Shown: piece after piece, positions 1 to 6,500 of the stretch
Numbering within the stretch: position 1 is the stretch's first letter
Layout: the number at the start of each line of letters is the position of its first letter
Source: an uncultured Porphyromonas sp.
GTDB lineage: Bacteria > Bacteroidota > Bacteroidia > Bacteroidales > Porphyromonadaceae
NCBI GenBank assembly: GCA_946997275.1
Contig: CAMPUN010000066.1
Span: forward strand, 1 to 6,500
Length of the DNA stretch: 6,500 nucleotides
Reading direction: 5' to 3'
Made by a program: the position numbers and the translations under genes
Notes under the pieces: model-generated
The model's input: the letters and a program-made list of their open reading frames with translations, nothing else
Told to the model about the DNA's origin: nothing
The model's database searches: none

Positions 1-986
1 GTGCGGTCTTCGAGCGGTTGGCGTAGCAACTCAAGGGCTACGCGATTGAACTCGGCGAGCTCATCGAGGAAGAGCACTCCGTTGTGTGCCAAGCTTACCT
101 CGCCTGGCCGTGGGGTCGTGCCGCCACCGACGAGTGCTACATTGGAAATGGTGTGGTGGGGTGCACGGAAGGGGCGGCTCTTCATCAGGGATACATTACC
201 TTTGAGAGCGCCCGCTACGGAGTATATCTTGGTGGTCTCGAGTGCTTCGTGGAGAGTGAGCGGCGGTAGGATCGTGGGGAGACGCTTGGCGACCATTGAC
301 TTGCCAGATCCTGGCGAACCGATCATAATAATATTGTGTCCCCCTGCGGCTGCGACCTCCATGGCTCGGACGAGGGCGGGCTGCCCCTTGACTTCGCTGA
401 AGTCTACCGAAGAGAAGCACTGCTGCTGAGCAAACTCCTCGCGGGTGTTGACTACGGTCGGCTCTAGCTTCGCTCTTCCAGCTAGGAAGTCTATCACCTC
501 TCTAAGCGACTCAACACCGTAGACCTCTAAGTCGTTGACGACGGCAGCTTCGCGAGCGTTTTCTTTGGGCACGATGACTCCTTTGAACTTCTGCTCTCTA
601 GCCATGATGGCCATCGGGAGTATACCTTTGACAGGCTGCAAGGTGCCATCGAGAGATAGTTCGCCAGCCATCACATAGTCTGCGAGTGGCTCATCGGGGA
701 TGATCTCATTGGCGGCAAGGAGTGCCACAGCGATGGGGAGGTCAAAGACAGTCCCCTCCTTGCGCACATCGCCTGGGCTTAGGTTGATGACCGTATTAAA
801 GCTCTTGGGGTGCGCATCGCAGGAGTGACAAGCGGTGTAGACACGAGAGAGCGACTCTCGTACGGCTGCATCGGGCAGTCCCACCATGCTGATGTTGAAG
901 CCCTTGGAGACACTGAGCTCGACGGTGACGAGGAGCGCATCGAGGCTGACGAGGGCTGAGGAATAGGTCTTGACGAGCTTACTCAT
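1..986 (-). CDS. comM: ComM/YifB family Mg-chelatase-like AAA+ ATPase, 3' part missing
   Basis: The frame reads from an ATG at 984-986 through the window edge without a stop, giving 328 codons; the family is about 510 residues, so roughly the last third is outside the window. Residues 1 to about 125 match the ChlI-like N-terminal domain, opening [20 protein letters not shown], with the family segment [14 protein letters not shown] near residues 35-48. The Mg-chelatase AAA+ core follows, with Walker A GSPGSGKS at 223-230, the family motif RPFRAPHHT near 267-275, a [10 protein letters not shown] segment, and Walker B VLFLDE at 304-309. ComM in Haemophilus and Vibrio is a hexameric helicase that promotes branch migration during natural transformation; the same role here is inferred from family membership. 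Its start overlaps the stop of the upstream lipoprotein gene by 8 nt, which suggests translational coupling. The start agrees with the usual family N-terminus. No frame break was seen in the parts translated by hand. Confidence 0.95.
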   Translation of the reverse strand, partial: MSKLVKTYSSALVSLDALLVTVELSVSKGFNISMVGLPDAAVRESLSRVYTACHSCDAHPKSFNTVINLSPGDVRKEGTVFDLPIAVALLAANEIIPDEPLADYVMAGELSLDGTLQPVKGILPMAIMAREQKFKGVIVPKENAREAAVVNDLEVYGVESLREVIDFLAGRAKLEPTVVNTREEFAQQQCFSSVDFSEVKGQPALVRAMEVAAAGGHNIIMIGSPGSGKSMVAKRLPTILPPLTLHEALETTKIYSVAGALKGNVSLMKSRPFRAPHHTISNVALVGGGTTPRPGEVSLAHNGVLFLDELAEFNRVALELLRQPLEDR

Positions 987-2022
987 TGTATTGAAAATAA
1001 GAGATGGAGTCCACGACCAGTGCGTGATTACTGTCGGTACGGTAGTGCATCACTCCAGCCTGTTCGTCTGGAGCTAAGGCTCTGTAGAGCTGCACACGGA
1101 GAGGCTCGGGCGCATCGATGACGTAGCTGTAAGCTCCTAGGCGATTGGCGATCTGTCCTAGCGAGTCTACGCTCCCGAGGGGCAGGAGCAACGTGATCGA
1201 CTGCTGGGTGCCTTGCGGTATGCGGACATGCGTCCACTCTATGTCTGAGCCAAAGAGAATGCGTCCCTGAGGATAGCTAGAGGCTTGCCACGTGATGGTG
1301 TCGTTTTTATTGATGGCTCGTAGGGTGGGGTAGCTCTTTTGGCTAGCTGACGTGGGGGTGACGACAAACTGATAGATCTCAGGGGTGAAGAGCGCAGAGT
1401 CTATCGTGCCGTCCATGAGCGCTTGACGCAACTGTGACAAGCCGTCCTCGTAGAGAGACATGATCTCCAGCGCCCAGTTCATCTGTCCCGCATAGCGCTT
1501 CTGCTCCTTCTTTTTGAGGTTCGAGGCAAAGGCGATGAACTCCTGCATCACCAGCTTTGCTTCTTTGTTGGCATTGTCCAAATCATTGTCAGCGACCGCC
1601 TGGTCGTAGGTGCGTAGGAGCGGAGCTGCCTTCTTGAGGAAAGCTTTGTAGCCAGTTCTCTTAGCTTCGTCCAGGTCGTAGCAGTTGTGCGGTGAGGCGA
1701 CCTCTAGATGAAAGCGCACCTTACTCTGGCTCTGCAGGTCTAGCGGGTAGTACTGCTCGAAGTTCCCCACGACGATGTACGCTCCGTGGACAGAGTCTTG
1801 ATCAAAGGTGTAGGTGAAAGTCTCTCCTGCCTTGGTGAAGGCGAGCGTGTCAATGCGTGCTCCGCCATCCTGTAGCGTGTAGAGGAGTGCCGTGTAGCCA
1901 GTGTTGTCGGCCTTTTCGCTATCAATCTCAATCTGCACCTCACCACTACCACAAGATAGGAGCAGGAGCAGGCTGGTGAGCAGGGACGTTAGGGTGGTAA
2001 AGGGGTGGGGCAGGCGTTTCAT
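979..2022 (-). CDS. Predicted lipoprotein, DUF4369-like N-terminus, function unknown
   Basis: This is a 347-residue protein that I cannot assign to a named gene. It starts with a lipoprotein signal: basic n-region MKR, a leucine-rich h-region (11-22), and a lipobox LLSC with Cys24 as the predicted lipidation site, followed by Gly-Ser-Gly. Residues about 28-108 look like a small beta domain (pattern [19 protein letters not shown]) resembling DUF4369, the domain found at the N-terminus of many Bacteroidota thioredoxin-like lipoproteins. Residues about 117-205 are charged and probably helical. Residues about 230-345 are mixed alpha/beta and occupy the place where a TlpA/AhpC-like thioredoxin domain would sit, but the only cysteines are Cys24 and Cys114, so no CxxC redox site exists. 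It probably sits in the periplasm or outer membrane. It starts 12 nt after the ispH stop and its own stop overlaps the comM start, so it is cotranscribed with both. The domain assignment is tentative; the reading frame and lipobox are clear. Confidence 0.9.
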   Translation of the reverse strand: MKRLPHPFTTLTSLLTSLLLLLSCGSGEVQIEIDSEKADNTGYTALLYTLQDGGARIDTLAFTKAGETFTYTFDQDSVHGAYIVVGNFEQYYPLDLQSQSKVRFHLEVASPHNCYDLDEAKRTGYKAFLKKAAPLLRTYDQAVADNDLDNANKEAKLVMQEFIAFASNLKKKEQKRYAGQMNWALEIMSLYEDGLSQLRQALMDGTIDSALFTPEIYQFVVTPTSASQKSYPTLRAINKNDTITWQASSYPQGRILFGSDIEWTHVRIPQGTQQSITLLLPLGSVDSLGQIANRLGAYSYVIDAPEPLRVQLYRALAPDEQAGVMHYRTDSNHALVVDSISYFQYNE

Positions 2023-2034
2023 AAGGTGTGTTGT

Positions 2035-2955
2035 TTAATTTGACTGAGCAGCGTCTTGTCGCTGTTGCATCCATCGGGTGATGATCTCGGCGATCTCTTG
2101 CAGCTGCTCACGAGAGGTGCTCGTGGCTCCGCATACGCCGATAGACTCTTCGTGCGAGGGGACTAGGTCGTAGGTTAGTTCGGAGGGATAGGTGATGAAG
2201 GTCGTATTAGGATTGACCTCGAGGCAGTTCTGATAGAGGACACGTCCGTTGGAACTCTTCTGGTCGGAGACAAAGAAGATGCGGTCGTGGCTCTTGGCAA
2301 ACTCTCGAATGTTGGGAATGCGACGAGAGACCTGCTGACAGATGGTATTGTGAGAAACGAGCGTCGCCGTGTCGCTCAGACGGCTCTGAATGAGCGAAAG
2401 CATCTCCTCAAGCTGATCCTCCTGCATGGTGGTCTGCGAAAAGAGTTCGATGGAGCGTGCGAAGTCTATCAAGTCTAAGTCCTTAGGCTCTCGCACCACG
2501 ATAGCCTTCCCATCGGTCTGTCCGACCAGTCCATTGACCTCTGCATGTCCAGGCTTGCCAAAGATGACAATCTGCGTATCATCATTCGCATGCTGGAGGT
2601 ACGCTTGCCTTACTTTCTGCTGTAGTCTTAGCACCACAGGACAGGTCGCATCGACTACCTCTATGCCGTTCTCTGCAGCGTAGGTGTAGGATGCGGGAGG
2701 CTCGCCATGGGCTCGGTACAGTACACGGGCATTGATCAGGCGGTTAAACTGCTCGTGGTCTATCGTACGCATGCCGAGAGACTCCAGCCGATCCACCTGA
2801 GCACGATTGTGGACGATGTCGCCTAGACAGTATAGTGGCTCGCCATGCTCCTGGCGCAGTATCTCCTCAGCTCGAGAGACCGCCTTGATGACGCCAAAGC
2901 AGAAGCCCGACTCGGGATCTATCTCGACACGTCCTATCTGATTGTTTGCCTTCAC
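2035..2955 (-). CDS. ispH: 4-hydroxy-3-methylbut-2-enyl diphosphate reductase IspH (LytB)
   Basis: IspH catalyses the last step of the MEP (non-mevalonate) pathway: reductive conversion of HMBPP to IPP and DMAPP by a cytosolic iron-sulfur enzyme. The three cluster cysteines are present as Cys19 (SGFCFGV), Cys105 (DATCPVV) and Cys206 (NTICQQV). Substrate and catalytic residues known from E. coli IspH also align: His49 (IVHNR), His83 (RAHGEP), His137 and Glu139 (GHAEVNG), Thr175/176 (SQTTM), Ser234-Ser235-Asn236 (KSSNG) and Ser279 in GVCGATSTS. The length of 306 residues is normal, so the enzyme appears complete. The start codon is GTG at 2953-2955: the frame has a stop (the cmk TAG) just nine nt upstream, and no ATG follows before the conserved VEIDPESGFCFG segment, so GTG is effectively forced. 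It begins 6 nt after the cmk stop and is followed after 12 nt by the lipoprotein gene. The cmk-ispH pairing recurs in Bacteroidota from memory. Confidence 0.97.
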   Translation of the reverse strand: MKANNQIGRVEIDPESGFCFGVIKAVSRAEEILRQEHGEPLYCLGDIVHNRAQVDRLESLGMRTIDHEQFNRLINARVLYRAHGEPPASYTYAAENGIEVVDATCPVVLRLQQKVRQAYLQHANDDTQIVIFGKPGHAEVNGLVGQTDGKAIVVREPKDLDLIDFARSIELFSQTTMQEDQLEEMLSLIQSRLSDTATLVSHNTICQQVSRRIPNIREFAKSHDRIFFVSDQKSSNGRVLYQNCLEVNPNTTFITYPSELTYDLVPSHEESIGVCGATSTSREQLQEIAEIITRWMQQRQDAAQSN

Positions 2956-2961
2956 GCTTAT

Positions 2962-3648
2962 CTACTTTTGCTCCCGCTCTCGTGCTATCTGCAGAGCCAC
3001 TTGCGTCTGCTCATCGATGGACAGCTCACTATTGTCTATGACGACCGCATCCTCAGCTTGGCGGAGCGGATTGATCGCTCTGTGTGAGTCTCTATAGTCA
3101 CGGTCGGCTAGGTCTGCCGAGACCATCTCCATAGTCGTCGTCTGGTCGCCCTTGCCACGTAGCTCGTCATAGCGTCGCTGTGCACGCACCTCAGGGCTTG
3201 CTGTGAGAAAGATCTTGAGCTCAGCCTCTGGGAAGACGGCCGTCCCAATATCCCGACCGTCCATCACGATACCGCCCGCCTCGCCCAGACGGCGCTGTTG
3301 CGTCACGAGCATCGTGCGTACGAAGTCATAGCTCGCCACGACACTAGCCGGGCGAGAGACCTCTAGCGTGCGAATCTCAGACTCCACATCCTCGCCATTG
3401 AGGAGCGTGTGTCCAGTCTTAGGGTCGAAGGTTACCAGCACCCCATCCAGCTCTTCACGTAGCTTGTCTAGGTCAAACTGCTCGCCATCCCATAGCCCAC
3501 GTCTCATTGCAAAGAGAGCCACGGCACGGTACATAGCGCCACTATCTACATAGGTGTAGCCCAGCTCCTTGGCTAGTGCACGTGCTAGCGTACTCTTGCC
3601 ACAGGCACTGTATCCATCGATTGCTATCTGTATCTGCTTAGTAGACAT
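2962..3648 (-). CDS. cmk: (d)CMP kinase (cytidylate kinase)
   Basis: Cmk phosphorylates CMP and dCMP with ATP in the cytosol, feeding pyrimidine salvage and lipid and nucleic acid precursor synthesis. From the ATG at 3646-3648 it is 228 residues, close to the usual size. Visible hallmarks are the P-loop GYSACGKST (12-20), the NMP-binding segment DSGAMYRA (35-42), the conserved SRPASVVAS stretch (98-106, a variant of the usual R-x-x-V-S-x-x-A motif), MDGRDIGT (129-136), and the arginine-rich lid area around RAQRRYDEL and DLADRDYRDSHR. The start is uncertain: in-frame TTG at 3661-3663 (233 aa) and ATG at 3655-3657 (231 aa) are alternatives. I chose 3648 because it places the start nearest the family's usual N-terminus and keeps the overlap with the end of porQ to 11 nt. 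All options overlap porQ, which suggests coupled translation. ispH follows after 6 nt. Confidence 0.96.
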   Translation of the reverse strand: MSTKQIQIAIDGYSACGKSTLARALAKELGYTYVDSGAMYRAVALFAMRRGLWDGEQFDLDKLREELDGVLVTFDPKTGHTLLNGEDVESEIRTLEVSRPASVVASYDFVRTMLVTQQRRLGEAGGIVMDGRDIGTAVFPEAELKIFLTASPEVRAQRRYDELRGKGDQTTTMEMVSADLADRDYRDSHRAINPLRQAEDAVVIDNSELSIDEQTQVALQIAREREQK

Positions 3649-4639
3649 ACTTGTCATTGCCAAAGGTTGTGGAGAATGAAAACATCAGCCCCAACATTTG
3701 CGGATTATAATAGGTCGCGCCGAGCGCTAGGCGGTAGTGCCTCTGGTTAAAGCCCACACCAGCAGAAAGACCACTCAGGCTCTTAGCCCCTCGCTCCGAA
3801 AGGTCCACAGCTTGCTTCGCATTGTACCCAATGCCTACCCAAAACTGCTCAGACGGGACAAACTCCACGCCACCTGCGAAGTGACTCGCTATGCGCACGC
3901 CTGTCGACCGTCCCGCCCCCCAGGTCTGTATATTATAAGGAGTCAGACCATGTAGCGTGAGGTGAAAGCGTATCGGCGCATGAGCCAAGCGCTGCGACAT
4001 ACCGAGACGAATGTCCCACTGTGGCATACGACGTGAGAGCCCGTAGCTCTTGAGCATACCGCCCACATTGGAGATGGTCATCCCGATGGAAGTGCCCCAG
4101 TCGGAGCGGTAGTAGCTCAGACCCGCATCAGCTACAAGCGCAAAGGCCGAGTAACGCTCGATCTGCCCATAAAGCATTTTGAGCGCCAAGCCACCTCGTA
4201 GTCGGTCGGTCAGGTCGTAGCTGTAAAGCCCCGAGAGCGCCATCTCCATCGCTTGAAACGGAGCCGTCGCCACCCCCTGCGTATCGTACCCCTGCATCTT
4301 GCCATAGTAGGTACTGCGCAGAGCGACCGCCCAGGCACCACGCTCACCGACCGGTAGCCCGTAGAGCGCATTGGCACTGTGCGTACCACGCATGTAGTTA
4401 AAGTAGGAGAGAAACATTCGTCCCGCCACCTCGTGCCCATAGAGTGCGGGGTTGTCCAGAGCCAGCCCAGGGTTCGCATCTATGTAGGAGATGACCTTGC
4501 CACCCATGGCGAGCGACTGTGCCGAGGGAGGCTGTAGCAGGAAGCCAAAAGTGTGCGCCTCCTGCCCCCGTACCGTAGTATAGGGGAGGAGGCCGAAAAG
4601 TATTAGGAGTAGTGCACTCCCGAGAGATGCTCGAGGCAT
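3638..4639 (-). CDS. porQ: Type IX secretion system protein PorQ
   Basis: PorQ is an outer-membrane beta-barrel of the PorV/FadL-like family. In Porphyromonas gingivalis it works with PorU, PorV and PorZ in the attachment complex that anchors T9SS cargo to A-LPS on the cell surface. With the ATG at 4637-4639 the protein is 333 residues. Residues 1-25 form a typical signal peptide (MPR, then hydrophobic LLLILFGLL, probable cleavage after VRG). The mature N-terminus carries the PorQ/PorV-like pattern FLLQPPSAQSLAMGG (33-47), then IDANPGLALDNPALYG. The rest is alternating amphipathic strands rich in Gly and Tyr, ending in an aromatic-rich strand, as expected for a barrel. A longer frame starts at a GTG at 4672 and overlaps the BI-1 gene by 11 nt, but it would put 11 polar residues before the signal peptide, so 4639 is preferred. 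The cmk gene overlaps its end. The order porQ-cmk-ispH agrees with what I recall for P. gingivalis PG0602-PG0604. Other T9SS barrels such as PorV are less likely in this context. Confidence 0.88.
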   Translation of the reverse strand: MPRASLGSALLLILFGLLPYTTVRGQEAHTFGFLLQPPSAQSLAMGGKVISYIDANPGLALDNPALYGHEVAGRMFLSYFNYMRGTHSANALYGLPVGERGAWAVALRSTYYGKMQGYDTQGVATAPFQAMEMALSGLYSYDLTDRLRGGLALKMLYGQIERYSAFALVADAGLSYYRSDWGTSIGMTISNVGGMLKSYGLSRRMPQWDIRLGMSQRLAHAPIRFHLTLHGLTPYNIQTWGAGRSTGVRIASHFAGGVEFVPSEQFWVGIGYNAKQAVDLSERGAKSLSGLSAGVGFNQRHYRLALGATYYNPQMLGLMFSFSTTFGNDKYVY

Positions 4640-4661
4640 AGATGTGCGATAGTGCGGGCTA

Positions 4662-5387
4662 TCAGTTGTCACGTCCGAAGAACCTCAAGAGGTATAGGAA
4701 TAGGTTGATAAAGTCCAGATAGAGAGACAGTGCGCTAATCACAGCCAGCCGACCTACCTGCGTATCGTCATAGAGGTCGCTCTCAGCAGCTAGGCGCTTC
4801 ACACGCTGCACGTCATAAGCGGTCAAGGCGGTGAAGAGCACCACTCCGATAAGGCTAATGATCCACTCCAGACCGCTCGAGCGGAGGAAGAGATTGACCA
4901 GCGAAGCAATGATGAGACCTACCAGTGCCATCATTAGGATAGAGCCCAGCTTAGATAGATCCCGTTTGGTGGTAGCCCCCACAAGCGCCATCACACCAAA
5001 CATGCCTGTGGTGATAAAGAAGGTCTTAGCAATGGAGCCCAGACTGTATACCACGAAGATGAACGAGAGCGTCACACCATTGAGGGCTGAGTAGGCTATA
5101 AGCATGATGGTAGCTGTCGCCACGCTCATCTTGTTGATGCGCGCCGAGAGGACGAAGACCAGTACCAGCTCAGCAATGATGAGTAGCCACATCGCTCCCG
5201 ATGAAGCTATATGATAGAAAAGCCCACTATTTACGAAACCCATAGCAGTCAGTGCCGTGATCAGCAGGCACATAGCCATCCAGCCGAAGGTCTTACGCAT
5301 CACTGTGCTAACCAATGGGGTCGTCATGTAGGTTTGACCCTCAGGAGTTGTGTAGTTTGAAGGGTTGTAGGGAGGAGGTGTTGTCAT
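4662..5387 (-). CDS. Bax inhibitor-1/YccA family membrane protein
   Basis: This is a 241-residue polytopic inner-membrane protein. After a Pro/Thr/Tyr-rich, probably cytosolic tail (1-30), hydrophobic segments are visible at about 34-53, 64-82, 86-100, 101-117, 122-138, 147-168 and 174-190, followed by a semi-hydrophobic C-terminal segment at about 213-237, which fits the seven-helix BI-1 fold. The family signature appears as FTALTAYDVQRVK (Asp192) and LYLDFINLFLYLLRFFG (Asp225). These two aspartates correspond to the pH-sensing pair described for Bacillus YetJ (Asp171/Asp195), although the loop between them is about nine residues longer here. YetJ and animal BI-1 are linked to calcium leak, and E. 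coli YccA to FtsH control; which role applies here is unknown. The ATG at 5385-5387 is 65 nt after the DUF2807 stop. The end is 22 nt from the preferred porQ start. Confidence 0.95.
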   Translation of the reverse strand: MTTPPPYNPSNYTTPEGQTYMTTPLVSTVMRKTFGWMAMCLLITALTAMGFVNSGLFYHIASSGAMWLLIIAELVLVFVLSARINKMSVATATIMLIAYSALNGVTLSFIFVVYSLGSIAKTFFITTGMFGVMALVGATTKRDLSKLGSILMMALVGLIIASLVNLFLRSSGLEWIISLIGVVLFTALTAYDVQRVKRLAAESDLYDDTQVGRLAVISALSLYLDFINLFLYLLRFFGRDN

Positions 5388-5452
5388 AACATTATGATAT
5401 CAAAGTGTTACATAAGTCTTGTCTGTATCAGATAGGGTAGCGAGAGATAAGT

Positions 5453-6388
5453 TTAACGCTTCCCATCTAGTGTCTCCAATGTTGCCGAGTCTAGGACTTC
5501 AGCTTTTGCTATCCGTTTCGGGGGCTGGGTGAGTCCGAGCTTTGACTCGTTGCAGAGTGTGTAGGAGATTTGGTCTATCACATGTAGCTGGCACTCTGCG
5601 CTGTCTGATAGTAGTGCATCAGCCGTCTCGACACTTAGCGTGTTCGCCTCAACGACAGAGCGGTCGGACGCTGTCAGGGAGAGCGCCTTGGTGCGCCCCA
5701 GTAGTGTAGCACGACCTGATCCAGTCGCTGTGATGTGGGTCTCTCCATCAGACTGCAGTACCGCACGTATCTCTGGTGAACCGCTGTAGCCTATGAAGGT
5801 TTGGTCGCACGAGAGGTATAGATCCGCCTTGGCACTGCCACGTAGCTGCACCTCTGCATAGTGCGCATCAATGGTCAAGCCCTCTACCTGACCACCAATT
5901 TGTAGCAGGTCAAAGGAGGTCTCAGGCTTATTGCATCCCGTCGCTACCACCTTAGCATCGCCGACTACGCGCAGCTGGCTGATGGATGGTAATGTGAGCT
6001 CCGCAAAGACCTCTCCTGGCACCCAGCGGTTGCGATAGGGCAGGCGACTGATCGATAGCGTCTTATTGCTCATGCGTACCTTCACACGACGCTTTAGAGC
6101 GTTGGGATAGGAGACTCTGAGCGAGGCGTGTGAGACGGTGTCAAAGTTTATCCGTATCTGCACCCCAGCACCCACCTCTAGCGTGTCAAAGCTCCTCGTA
6201 GCGTAGCTGTAACTCTTGCTGCGCTTATGTCGCAACCAGTAGATAACAGCTAGAGCTGAGGCCGCCACGCCAGAGGCTACGACTCCACTAGCGATAGCGC
6301 CTTGGCGCAGTCTCCGTACACCCTTTGGAACGGGTATGTCGGAGAGCTTGTCGGACAGGTGAGAGAGGGGTATATTGCGTTTCTTCAT
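5453..6388 (-). CDS. DUF2807 (head GIN domain) protein with N-terminal membrane anchor
   Basis: This is a 311-residue protein of unknown function. Residues 1-30 are basic and polar, 31-52 form one hydrophobic helix rich in small residues (ASGVVASGVAASALAV pattern), and the flank after it is strongly basic (RHKRSK). From about residue 66 (SFDTLEVGAGVQIRINF) to about 290 the sequence is a chain of short beta strands with Gly/Ser/Asp turns, such as LRVVGDAKVVATG, VQLRGSAKADLYL and ITATGSGRATLLG. This is the pattern of DUF2807, labelled head GIN domain or putative autotransporter adhesin, which folds as a right-handed beta-solenoid. There is no clear cleavable signal peptide, so it is probably anchored in the inner membrane with the solenoid outside the cytoplasm; the basic residues on both sides make the topology uncertain. 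It is the first gene after the only good promoter in the window. The ATG at 6386-6388 is well placed before the anchor. Confidence 0.86.
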   Translation of the reverse strand: MKKRNIPLSHLSDKLSDIPVPKGVRRLRQGAIASGVVASGVAASALAVIYWLRHKRSKSYSYATRSFDTLEVGAGVQIRINFDTVSHASLRVSYPNALKRRVKVRMSNKTLSISRLPYRNRWVPGEVFAELTLPSISQLRVVGDAKVVATGCNKPETSFDLLQIGGQVEGLTIDAHYAEVQLRGSAKADLYLSCDQTFIGYSGSPEIRAVLQSDGETHITATGSGRATLLGRTKALSLTASDRSVVEANTLSVETADALLSDSAECQLHVIDQISYTLCNESKLGLTQPPKRIAKAEVLDSATLETLDGKR

Positions 6389-6413
6389 AGTGATTCTAGG
6401 TAATTGCAGGTGC

Positions 6414-6448
6414 TGGTCTCACAAGGCCAATCTTGCGCTAAGAGACCA
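6414..6448 (-). other. Nested inverted repeat in the 5' leader
   Basis: A 7-bp perfect inverted repeat (TGGTCTC at 6448-6442 with GAGACCA at 6420-6414 on the minus strand) encloses a second 4-bp pair (CAAG 6435-6432 with CTTG 6425-6422, loop of 6 nt). It lies between the predicted transcription start and the start codon, so it could fold in the mRNA leader. No U-run follows, so it does not look like an intrinsic terminator. The function is unknown and the stems are short enough that chance is possible. Confidence 0.4.
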
Positions 6449-6467
6449 ATCACCCTATTTGTAGCTA

Positions 6468-6497
6468 CGAAGATACAAAAAAGTGCAGAGATGCCAA
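6468..6497 (-). promoter_or_regulatory. Bacteroidota-type sigma-ABfr promoter for the operon
   Basis: On the minus strand a TTG (6497-6495) is followed by exactly 19 nt and then TATCTTCG (6475-6468), a one-mismatch fit to the Bacteroidota -7 consensus TAnnTTTG with the -33 TTG at the expected distance. The transcript would start near 6461-6463, leaving a leader of about 75 nt before the ATG at 6388. It is the only such pair I found upstream of any gene here, so it probably drives at least the first gene and perhaps all seven. Confidence 0.6.
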
Positions 6498-6500
6498 CAG

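Noticed and set aside
1..429. Plus-strand open frame of 142 codons starting with GTG.
   Set aside because: It is antisense to comM, whose minus-strand frame has clear Walker A, Walker B and family motifs; the plus-strand translation is rich in Ser/Arg/Thr with no recognisable domain.
2426..2683. Plus-strand open frame inside ispH, and similar plus-strand frames at 2845-3087, 3368-3553, 3737-3955 and 4831-5094.
   Set aside because: Each lies within a well-supported minus-strand gene and shows no domain, signal or spacing of its own; they are by-products of the coding frame and composition.
2953..2955. GTG start of ispH as a possible sign of a frameshift or missing N-terminus.
   Set aside because: All three cluster cysteines and normal length are present, and the conserved segment begins about 10 residues in, as is usual for the family; GTG is a normal alternative start.
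5385..5402. Small palindromes CATAA/TTATG and TGATATCA just upstream of and overlapping the BI-1 start.
   Set aside because: They are short, AT-rich and without a U-run, so they cannot be supported as a terminator or operator.
5388..5452. Possible second promoter before the BI-1 gene (TTTG at 5404-5401 on the minus strand).
   Set aside because: The TA lies four bases rather than two before TTTG, and no TTG is found at the -33 distance; it is too weak to call.
1..6500. Search for mobile elements, CRISPR arrays, tRNA or rRNA genes, toxin-antitoxin or defence genes.
   Set aside because: Nearly every base is accounted for by seven closely packed chromosomal genes, and no transposase, repeat array, RNA gene or composition break was seen.

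Overview
The window looks like chromosomal DNA from a Bacteroidota bacterium of the Porphyromonas type. The evidence is the presence of porQ (a type IX secretion gene, confined to Bacteroidota), the gene order porQ-cmk-ispH, which I recall from Porphyromonas gingivalis but could not check here, a Bacteroidota-style promoter (TTG, 19-nt spacer, TAnnTTTG-like box), a lipoprotein of Bacteroidota style, and no clear Shine-Dalgarno sequences. The base composition is moderately GC-rich and looks even across all genes, so there is no sign of recent transfer. The species is not resolved.

All seven genes lie on the minus strand, so transcription runs from high to low coordinates. In transcription order they are: a membrane-anchored DUF2807 (head GIN) beta-solenoid protein (6388-5453); a Bax inhibitor-1/YccA-type membrane protein (5387-4662); PorQ (4639-3638, possibly starting at 4672); cytidylate kinase Cmk (3648-2962); IspH/LytB of the MEP isoprenoid pathway (2955-2035); an unrecognised lipoprotein with a DUF4369-like N-terminus (2022-979); and the N-terminal two thirds of a ComM/YifB Mg-chelatase-like AAA+ ATPase, cut by the window edge (986-1).

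The genes are packed tightly. Gaps are 65 nt between the first two, then overlaps or gaps of 22 nt or less. The only convincing promoter is at 6468-6497, upstream of the DUF2807 gene, followed by a roughly 75-nt leader that contains a small nested inverted repeat. A search by eye for other TAnnTTTG boxes on the minus strand found none, and no terminator-like hairpin was seen. The simplest reading is one long transcription unit that joins envelope and secretion functions (DUF2807 protein, BI-1, PorQ, lipoprotein) to housekeeping enzymes (Cmk, IspH) and a transformation/recombination ATPase (ComM).

I found no mobile element, CRISPR array, RNA gene or defence system. The points most worth a second look are the uncharacterised lipoprotein between ispH and comM, the DUF2807/BI-1 pair at the head of a porQ operon, the leader hairpin, and start-site choices that differ from the longest open frames.
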